NCBI GenBank assembly: GCA_948960675.1
Contig: CARDPF010000094.1
Location: 1-10,609, forward strand
DNA from: an uncultured Eisenbergiella sp.
GTDB taxonomy: Bacteria > Bacillota > Clostridia > Lachnospirales > Lachnospiraceae
Reading direction: 5' to 3'
Length of the DNA: 10,609 bases
Made by a program: the position numbers and the translations under genes
The notes under the pieces: generated by a model
Seen by the model: the letters and a program-made list of their open reading frames with translations, nothing else
What the model was told of the DNA's origin: nothing
Database searches by the model: none
Shown here: positions 5,198-10,609 of the stretch, piece after piece
Layout: each line of letters starts with the position of its first letter
Numbering within the stretch: the stretch's first letter is position 1

Positions 5198-7369
5198 ATG
5201 ATTCGGTTAGCGTTTGCAAAAGAGGCGCAAAAAGATGCGGTCTGCGTATCGGAGGGCATTTTGGGGGACGGGGAGTTGGGCAAACCGGAGGGAAAAAAGA
5301 TATGTTTTGCCTTAAACCAAAAACCCTTTGCCGGCCGGGTATGCCGGTTTTACGATAAGGCGCTTTTGTTTGACGGGTATTCGGTCTGGTTTGCGGATGC
5401 CGGGGAAGGCTGGAAGCCTGCAAAGGATTTTTCCATGACCTTTTGGATTGCGCCCATGGGCTGGTCGGATCATGGGGACGGGTTGTTTTCCCGGTATGAC
5501 GCACAAGCCCGGGAAGGGTTTTACGTGCGGTTGCAAAAACACGGGCGGGTAGAGGCAGGATTCGGGAACGGACAGGAATGCTTTTCCTTTTCCTCCATAA
5601 ACGCGCACGTAAAAAAGGGCGTCTGGAATGCGGTCACAGTGGTTTATTGGCAGGAAGCGGGCTGGTGTGACCTTTACGTGAACAAAGTTTTATCCAACCG
5701 CAAGCAGTTTGCGCGCCATATACAGATCAAATGGCCGGACCGGGCGGCGTATCTGGGAAAATATGTGGATTGCGACAGGCTTTTTGAGGAAAGCGCTGCG
5801 GGATGCTTTTATGGCCTTATGGGGGAGGTTTTGCTGGAGGAAAAAGCCCTGCGCAGGGAAGAAGTGCAAAAGCGCGACAGCGTTTATCCTGCGGGAGGGG
5901 CGGTGGAAAGGATACTGCCAAAGAGGGAGGCGTTTCGGGGGGATGTGCAGCGCCCGGCCTACCACCTGATCGCTCCCGGGAAATGGATGAACGAACCCCA
6001 CGGGCCGCTGTATTTTGGGGGCTGGTATCACATTTTTTACCAGGCCAATCCCCATGCACCCATCTGGGACCATATCCGGTGGGGGCATATGGTCAGCCGG
6101 GACATGGTGCACTGGGAGGATCTGCCCTGGGCGCTGGAGCCGGAAGGGGACGGCCCCGATCCGGATGGCTGCTGGTCGGGCAGCAGTCTGGTGGACCGGG
6201 AAGGAAAGCCCTGGATATTTTATACGGCGGGCAACAACGGGTGTTTCCCGAACCAGTTTGTGGCGGCGGCCGAGGCCGAAACGGACAAAGAGGGAAGGCT
6301 TTTGGTATGGCGCAAGCATTTAAAACCGGTGCTTTTGCAGACACAGGGGTGGCTGGGGGAATTTCGGGATCCCTTTGTGTGGATGGAAGGGGAGGAATAC
6401 TTCATGCTGGTGGGCACCGGGGATGGCGAAAACGGCGGGGGAAACGCGGTGCTGTATCGTTCGCCGGATTTGCAAAGCTGGCAGTCCCATGGTTTCTTCC
6501 TTTCCTACGATTATGAAAAAAACCCGGAACTGGGGCATGTGTTTGAACTGCCGGTGCTGCTTCCCCTGCGGGAGGAAAGCGGATCCGTATTCTGCCATAT
6601 TTTCCTTTTATGCGCCTGCCAGATTGAGGGACGGGCGGTGGAAACCTACGCCTTTTTGGGAAAATGGGAGCCGGAAAAAAGAAAGTTTTCCCCGTTCCAT
6701 GAAAGAGCGCTGCTGTTGGATCTGGGGGGCGGAATTTTTACGGGTCCCAGCGGCTTTGTGACGCCGGACGGGCGCACGGTGGTGTTTTCCATCGCGCAGG
6801 GAAGAAGGAGCGGCAGGGAGGAAGTTTATGCGGGCTGGGCCCACAACGGCGGCCTGCCGTTGGAACTTTTTATCCGGGAGGGACAGCTGCATATGCGGCC
6901 CATCCGGGAAGTATACCGGCTGGCAAAAAAGAGGCTCTTGCGGCTGGAGAATGTCTCACTGCAAGAGGCGGATCAGGCGCTTTCGCAGTTTGTGGGCAAT
7001 CTTTTTTGGGTGCGCCTGACCGCCGACGCGCAGTCTTTGTTTTTGGAAACCGGGGATGGGGCCCATAAAAGGACGGTTTTTTATGACAGGCACCAGGGCA
7101 GGGCCGGCGTTATGGACGGGACGGGCAGGCAGCTGGGTACGTACCGCGGCAGCATCGACCGGGTGGATATCCAAAACGAACCGATCCGTTTGGAATATTT
7201 TATGGATCACTCCATGATCGAGGCATATTGGAACGAAAAAAAATCCGTCACGGCGCGCAATTATATAGACGAAAAGAGCAGGAAAATCCGGCTGGGCGGA
7301 GAAGTACAAAGGATTTTGGAATTGGAGTTGTGGGAGATGGAACCGGCTTATGGGCCGACGACCCTGTGA
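5198..7369 (+). CDS. LamG-GH32 fusion hydrolase with Glu at the nucleophile site
   Basis: This 723-residue enzyme has two parts. Residues about 50-230 resemble a LamG/concanavalin-like sandwich (FDGYSVWF, FSMTFWIAPM, WNAVTVVYW, CDLYVNKVL). From about 255 it is a GH32 five-bladed propeller (WGHMVSRDMVHWEDLPWAL, PDGCWSGSS) with a C-terminal sandwich (DHSMIEAYWNEKKSVTARNY). GH32 enzymes hydrolyse beta-fructofuranosyl bonds. The canonical nucleophile motif WMNDPNG is here WMNEPHG, placing Glu266 where Asp is expected. The stabiliser RDP (Asp391) is intact. The acid/base motif is FELP (Glu450) rather than WECP. No signal peptide is seen, so it acts in the cytoplasm on imported sugar. AAGGAG lies 6 nt before ATG 5198, directly after the terminator. 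As I recall, similar Glu-Pro-His proteins occur in other Bacillota; their exact substrate is unclear to me. Confidence 0.9.
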   Translation: MIRLAFAKEAQKDAVCVSEGILGDGELGKPEGKKICFALNQKPFAGRVCRFYDKALLFDGYSVWFADAGEGWKPAKDFSMTFWIAPMGWSDHGDGLFSRYDAQAREGFYVRLQKHGRVEAGFGNGQECFSFSSINAHVKKGVWNAVTVVYWQEAGWCDLYVNKVLSNRKQFARHIQIKWPDRAAYLGKYVDCDRLFEESAAGCFYGLMGEVLLEEKALRREEVQKRDSVYPAGGAVERILPKREAFRGDVQRPAYHLIAPGKWMNEPHGPLYFGGWYHIFYQANPHAPIWDHIRWGHMVSRDMVHWEDLPWALEPEGDGPDPDGCWSGSSLVDREGKPWIFYTAGNNGCFPNQFVAAAEAETDKEGRLLVWRKHLKPVLLQTQGWLGEFRDPFVWMEGEEYFMLVGTGDGENGGGNAVLYRSPDLQSWQSHGFFLSYDYEKNPELGHVFELPVLLPLREESGSVFCHIFLLCACQIEGRAVETYAFLGKWEPEKRKFSPFHERALLLDLGGGIFTGPSGFVTPDGRTVVFSIAQGRRSGREEVYAGWAHNGGLPLELFIREGQLHMRPIREVYRLAKKRLLRLENVSLQEADQALSQFVGNLFWVRLTADAQSLFLETGDGAHKRTVFYDRHQGRAGVMDGTGRQLGTYRGSIDRVDIQNEPIRLEYFMDHSMIEAYWNEKKSVTARNYIDEKSRKIRLGGEVQRILELELWEMEPAYGPTTL

Positions 7370-7426
7370 AAGGCAGGAAGGGAAGCCTGCCGGGGGGCAC
7401 AGGATGGGGGCCGTAGACTTTACAGG

Positions 7427-8875
7427 ATGGGAAATGGTATGGAAGGACAGGTTTTTTATCATGCGCCGGGGGCGCGGACGGGGGATGTGATCCCGAAATA
7501 TATAGACGGAACCTACCAGTTATTTTATCTGAAAAACTGGAAAAATCCAAAGGATCCGGATGCGGTGGGCGGGTGGCATCGGATGGAGAGCAGGGATTTG
7601 GTTTCCATGGGGCCAGAAACGCCGATTCACGTGCATGGGGGAACCGGGGACCTGATTTTCTGGCAGGGGCGGTGGCATCTGTTTGCCTGCATTTTTCCGG
7701 AGGGAAAGCAGTTTGTCACCCATTACGTGAGCCGGGACAATAGCCTGGATAACTGGGAGTATCAAAAAGAGGATACATTTGGGCCCGACGGGATTTTATA
7801 CCACCCTTCCGACTGGCGGGATCCCAGGGTGGTTTACCGGGAGGAGTTGGGGGAGTTTTGGATGTTCCTCGCCGCCCGGGCGATGGATATCCATAACCAG
7901 ACGGGCTGCGTGGGGCTGTGCGTGTCAAAAGACTTACGCCATTGGGAGTACCGGCCGCCGGTTTATTATCCCGGCCGTTTTAGCGGCGCCTGCGAATGCC
8001 CGGACGTATTTAGGATGGGGGACTGGTACTATCTGATTTTTTCCGGCTATACGAATTTATTCGGGAATTATTATGTAAAATGCCGGGTGGGGGAAGAAAA
8101 CTGGCAGGTTCCCGCAAACCACAGGCTGGACGGCAGGGCGTTTTATGCGGCGAAGTCGGCGGGAAACGAGAGGGAACGGTATCTGTTTGGGTGGAATCCC
8201 ACCAAGGAGGAGGATACGTATGGTTTTTGGCCCAGCCGTCTGCAGGCGCAGGATTACAGAACCTGGGATTGGGGCGGCAGCATGGTGATCCACCGGATTT
8301 GGCAGCAGCCGGACGGGGACCTGGGACTGGCCATGCCAGAGGGAAAACGGAATATGTTTGATTTTCCCGTGGAGAACGAAACCTGCCGCCTGACCCGGGG
8401 ATGGGAGACGGGGGAAAACAGATATACGGCGCTGCGCAGTGCGGAGCAGCAGATGGTGCTGATGCAGGCTTTGCCCAGGCAGTGCTACATACGGGTGGAA
8501 GTGGAAATCAGGGACGCCATACAGGCAGGGGTCATCCTGCATGCGGACGAGACGTTTCAGGAGGGGTATTACCTATATGTGGAACCGGACAGAAAGCGGC
8601 TGGTTTTCCGTTCCTGGCTCAGGATGTCGGAGGAGGGAGGCAAGACCTTTCCCTATGATGTGGAATTGGAAACCCCTGTCCGCCCGGCCAAAAACAACCG
8701 GTATTGTCTGGAAATCCTGCTGGAGGGAAGCGTGGGCGTGGCCTATGTGAACCAGGAGGCGGCGCTGGGCTTTCGGATGTACGATTATACGGGACGCAGG
8801 CTGGGCCTGTTTTCCTTTGGAAGGGCTGTTTTTGAAGGCGTCACGATGAAAATTCGGCTTTCCGACATAATTTAA
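7427..8875 (+). CDS. Divergent GH32-like (clan GH-J) glycosidase
   Basis: This 482-residue protein has a five-bladed-propeller GH32-like catalytic domain. The usual WMNDPNG is replaced by TGDVIPKY, leaving Asp20 as the probable nucleophile. WRDP supplies the stabiliser (Asp132) and CECPD the acid/base (Glu190), so the three acidic residues are in order. From about residue 320 it continues as a beta-sandwich (GYYLYVEPDRKRLVF, LLEGSVGVAYVN). No signal peptide is present. It belongs with atypical beta-fructosidase-like proteins rather than classical invertases, and its substrate is unknown. The start is uncertain: ATG 7427 has only a weak ACAGG upstream, and ATG 7439 is an alternative with GGGA upstream. 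It lies 57 bp after the previous stop and in the same frame, with no alternative start codon in between. A 6-bp hairpin (7372-7377 with 7386-7391) lies in the gap and lacks a U-tract. Confidence 0.85.
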   Translation: MGNGMEGQVFYHAPGARTGDVIPKYIDGTYQLFYLKNWKNPKDPDAVGGWHRMESRDLVSMGPETPIHVHGGTGDLIFWQGRWHLFACIFPEGKQFVTHYVSRDNSLDNWEYQKEDTFGPDGILYHPSDWRDPRVVYREELGEFWMFLAARAMDIHNQTGCVGLCVSKDLRHWEYRPPVYYPGRFSGACECPDVFRMGDWYYLIFSGYTNLFGNYYVKCRVGEENWQVPANHRLDGRAFYAAKSAGNERERYLFGWNPTKEEDTYGFWPSRLQAQDYRTWDWGGSMVIHRIWQQPDGDLGLAMPEGKRNMFDFPVENETCRLTRGWETGENRYTALRSAEQQMVLMQALPRQCYIRVEVEIRDAIQAGVILHADETFQEGYYLYVEPDRKRLVFRSWLRMSEEGGKTFPYDVELETPVRPAKNNRYCLEILLEGSVGVAYVNQEAALGFRMYDYTGRRLGLFSFGRAVFEGVTMKIRLSDII

Positions 8876-9016
8876 ACGAAAATTTGCGATTTACGGATAT
8901 GGGAACCTAGTACAAGAGTGAGGGGTGGTTTTTGCATGGCAAAACGTGGCATACCGCCCTGGATCGCTGCCATGACCGGCCTTAGGGCCGTGCACGGTAA
9001 CAGTTTGGAGGAGTTT

Positions 9017-10510
9017 ATGGGCAGTCAAACCTTGCGGGAAGCGCGCAAATACGAGGAAGCTTCCGAAAAATTGATTACGGCGCAGGAGCGCCCGGATTTT
9101 CACCTGTCGACGAGAACCGGATGGATGAACGATCCCAACGGTTTTTCCTACCATGACGGGAAATATCATCTGTTTTATCAATACCACCCCTATGATTCCC
9201 ACTGGGGCCCCATGCACTGGGGACATGCGGTGAGTGTGGACTTGCTGCATTGGGAATACCTTCCGGCCGCCCTTGCGCCGGATGAAGCCTATGACAGGGA
9301 CGGCTGCTTTTCCGGCAGCGCGCTCACGCTTCCCGACGGCAGGCAGCTGTTGATGTACACCGGCGTGCTGACCCTGCACCAGCAGGACGGTTCGTCCAAA
9401 TCGGTACAGACGCAGTGCCTTGCGGTGGGGGACGGAACCGACTATGAGAAATATGCAAAAAATCCGGTGTTGGATCAAAAGGACTTGCCTGAGGGAGCCA
9501 GTACCAGCGATTTTAGGGATCCTAGGATGTGGAAAAAGGAGGACGGAAGCTATCGCTGCGTGGTGGGGAACCGGCCTGCGGACGGCAGCGGGCAGATTCT
9601 TCTTTATACGAGCCCGGACGGTTTTTCCTGGCATTTTGAGAAAGTATTTGCCGCAAACAAAAACCGTTTTGGAAAAATGTGGGAATGCCCGGACTTTTTT
9701 GTGCTGGACGGCAAGGGGGTATTGTTGGTCAGTCCCCAGGACATGCTCCCGCAGGGCTTTGAATACCACAACGGAAACGGGACGCTTTGCCTGATCGGGG
9801 AATATGAGGAGCAGACCGATACTTTTACGGAACAATATAATCAGGCCATTGATTACGGCATTGATTTTTACGCGCCGCAGACCGTGCTGACGCCGGACGG
9901 GCGCAGGGTCATGATCGGCTGGATGCAAAACTGGGATACCTGTGACTTCCGCTCCCAGAATGTACACTGGTTCGGGCAGATGAGCCTGCCCAGGGAACTT
10001 TTTGTTTGTGGCGGGAGGCTCTGCCAAAGGCCTGTCCGGGAGTTGGACGCCCTTCGGTGTAACCGGGTGGAATATGGGAATGTTTCCTTTACCGATACGA
10101 TACGCCTTGACGGGGTGAGGGGTCGGAAGGTGGATATGGAACTGACGCTTCGGGCCAAGGAAGGGGAGGACATATACCAAAAATTTGCGGTCCGTTTTGC
10201 ACAAAATGAGACGTACCAGACCTCCTTAAGCTTTCGCCCGCGGGAAGGTGTTTTGAAGGTGGACCGGAAATTTTCCGGCTCCAGAAGGGCGATTATTCAC
10301 CAGCGCCGGTGTCTGGTGCGGGATCCGGGTTCCCGGAAGGGGGAATTGAAGCTGCGCATGATCCTGGACCGGTTCAGCGTGGAGGTATTTATCAACGACG
10401 GTGAGCAGGTGATGACGGCCACCCTCTATACGGAGCAGGAGGCGGAGGGGATATCCTTTTTCGCGGACGGCACGGTATGCATGGATGTGGTTAAGTATGA
10501 CCTGCGCTGA
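9017..10510 (+). CDS. GH32 beta-fructosidase (SacA/ScrB-like)
   Basis: This is a canonical GH32 enzyme of 497 residues that hydrolyses terminal beta-fructosyl bonds in sucrose, kestose or short fructans. The nucleophile motif WMNDPNG (Asp39), RDP (Asp168) and WECPD (Glu223) are all intact. The family signatures FHLSTRTGWMNDPNGF, HWGHAVSVDLLHWE and DGCFSGSAL are present. A C-terminal sandwich carries VEVFINDGEQVMTATLY. No signal peptide is present, so it is cytoplasmic. I place the start at ATG 9017, with GGAGGAG at 9007-9013, because MGSQTLREARKYEE is where family members normally begin. An in-frame ATG at 8936, with AGGGGTGG seven bases upstream, would add 27 residues that do not look like family sequence. 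Import by an ABC system argues for an unphosphorylated substrate, although sequence alone cannot exclude sucrose-6-phosphate hydrolase. Confidence 0.93.
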   Translation: MGSQTLREARKYEEASEKLITAQERPDFHLSTRTGWMNDPNGFSYHDGKYHLFYQYHPYDSHWGPMHWGHAVSVDLLHWEYLPAALAPDEAYDRDGCFSGSALTLPDGRQLLMYTGVLTLHQQDGSSKSVQTQCLAVGDGTDYEKYAKNPVLDQKDLPEGASTSDFRDPRMWKKEDGSYRCVVGNRPADGSGQILLYTSPDGFSWHFEKVFAANKNRFGKMWECPDFFVLDGKGVLLVSPQDMLPQGFEYHNGNGTLCLIGEYEEQTDTFTEQYNQAIDYGIDFYAPQTVLTPDGRRVMIGWMQNWDTCDFRSQNVHWFGQMSLPRELFVCGGRLCQRPVRELDALRCNRVEYGNVSFTDTIRLDGVRGRKVDMELTLRAKEGEDIYQKFAVRFAQNETYQTSLSFRPREGVLKVDRKFSGSRRAIIHQRRCLVRDPGSRKGELKLRMILDRFSVEVFINDGEQVMTATLYTEQEAEGISFFADGTVCMDVVKYDLR

Positions 10511-10537
10511 CCGGTAACAGCTTAGCCGGAAAAAGGC

Positions 10538-10581
10538 GGCGCGCGCAGGCGCCATTCCAATGGCCTGCCTGCGGGGGCGCC
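10538..10581 (+). terminator. GC-rich hairpin after the last gene, possible terminator
   Basis: The long imperfect stem pairs GGCGC (10538-10542) with GCGCC (10577-10581), CGCAGGC (10544-10550) with GCCTGCG (10567-10573), and GCCATT (10551-10556) with AATGGC (10559-10564), with small bulges. It lies 27 nt after the final stop. No U-tract follows, so it is not a textbook intrinsic terminator. It may instead stabilise the mRNA 3' end or be part of the repeat that overlaps it. Confidence 0.4.
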
Positions 10582-10602
10582 CTGTCCTTACAGGCTGCTT
10601 GC
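10567..10602 (+). repeat. Short repeat in the operon 3' flank (copy 2)
   Basis: GCCTGCGGGGGCGC (10567-10580), a 7-nt gap, TTACAG (10588-10593) and GCTTGC (10597-10602) match the element found after lacI on the other strand at the opposite end of the window. The left half also forms the right arm of the hairpin above. The copy begins 57 nt after the stop of the last gene. Confidence 0.5.
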
Positions 10603-10609
10603 TCCCGGG

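Noticed and set aside
5107..5358. Possible 83-residue gene between the binding protein and the LamG-GH32 gene
   Set aside because: It runs through the terminator hairpin and overlaps the start of the GH32 gene in another frame, with no ribosome site of its own.
7372..7391. Hairpin between the first two hydrolases as a terminator
   Set aside because: The stem is only 6 bp and is followed by C/G-rich sequence rather than a T-run.
8891..10204. Long 437-codon minus-strand open frame opposite the last hydrolase
   Set aside because: It is antisense to a canonical GH32 gene with intact catalytic motifs. The translation is rich in His, Pro and Arg, as expected of a shadow frame.

Overview
The window is a self-contained sugar-utilisation locus, about 10.6 kb, from what looks like a moderately GC-rich Bacillota genome. 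The best guess is a Lachnospiraceae-type gut Clostridium. Reasons: strong GGAGG ribosome-binding sites, an LplA/LplB/YtcP-style ABC importer with no ATPase gene of its own, a LacI-family repressor, and several leaderless GH32 enzymes. The organism call is inference; no marker gene is present.

Layout. A LacI-family repressor is read leftward (120-1142). A 401-bp divergent control region follows (1143-1543). It holds a leftward promoter, a rightward promoter, two perfect TGAAACGTTTCA operators and one imperfect copy, plus a 116-bp segment rich in inverted repeats. Rightward come a permease broken by one frameshift (1544-2498), a second permease (2511-3404), a solute-binding lipoprotein (3457-5103) and an intrinsic terminator (5146-5181). 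Three GH32/clan GH-J hydrolases follow (5198-7369, 7427-8875, 9017-10510). A GC-rich hairpin closes the operon. A short repeat lies about 60 nt after the stop codons of both the repressor and the last enzyme, in the same sense relative to each transcript.

How it works (inference from families). The lipoprotein captures a fructose-containing oligosaccharide outside the cell. The two permeases import it, powered by a shared MsmX/MsmK-type ATPase encoded elsewhere. The three enzymes lack signal peptides and would cut fructosyl linkages in the cytoplasm. The repressor would block its own promoter and the operon promoter until a sugar is bound. Because the substrate arrives unphosphorylated, the last enzyme is more likely a beta-fructosidase than a sucrose-6-phosphate hydrolase. 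No fructokinase is present.

The most interesting points are: the LamG-GH32 enzyme with Glu where the family has its nucleophile Asp; its neighbour with a rebuilt nucleophile motif; the frameshift in the first permease, which would disable import if real; the structured segment upstream of lacI; and the shared 3' element. Nothing here clearly amounts to a wholly new system. The unusual part is the pairing of two divergent GH32 paralogues with a canonical one.
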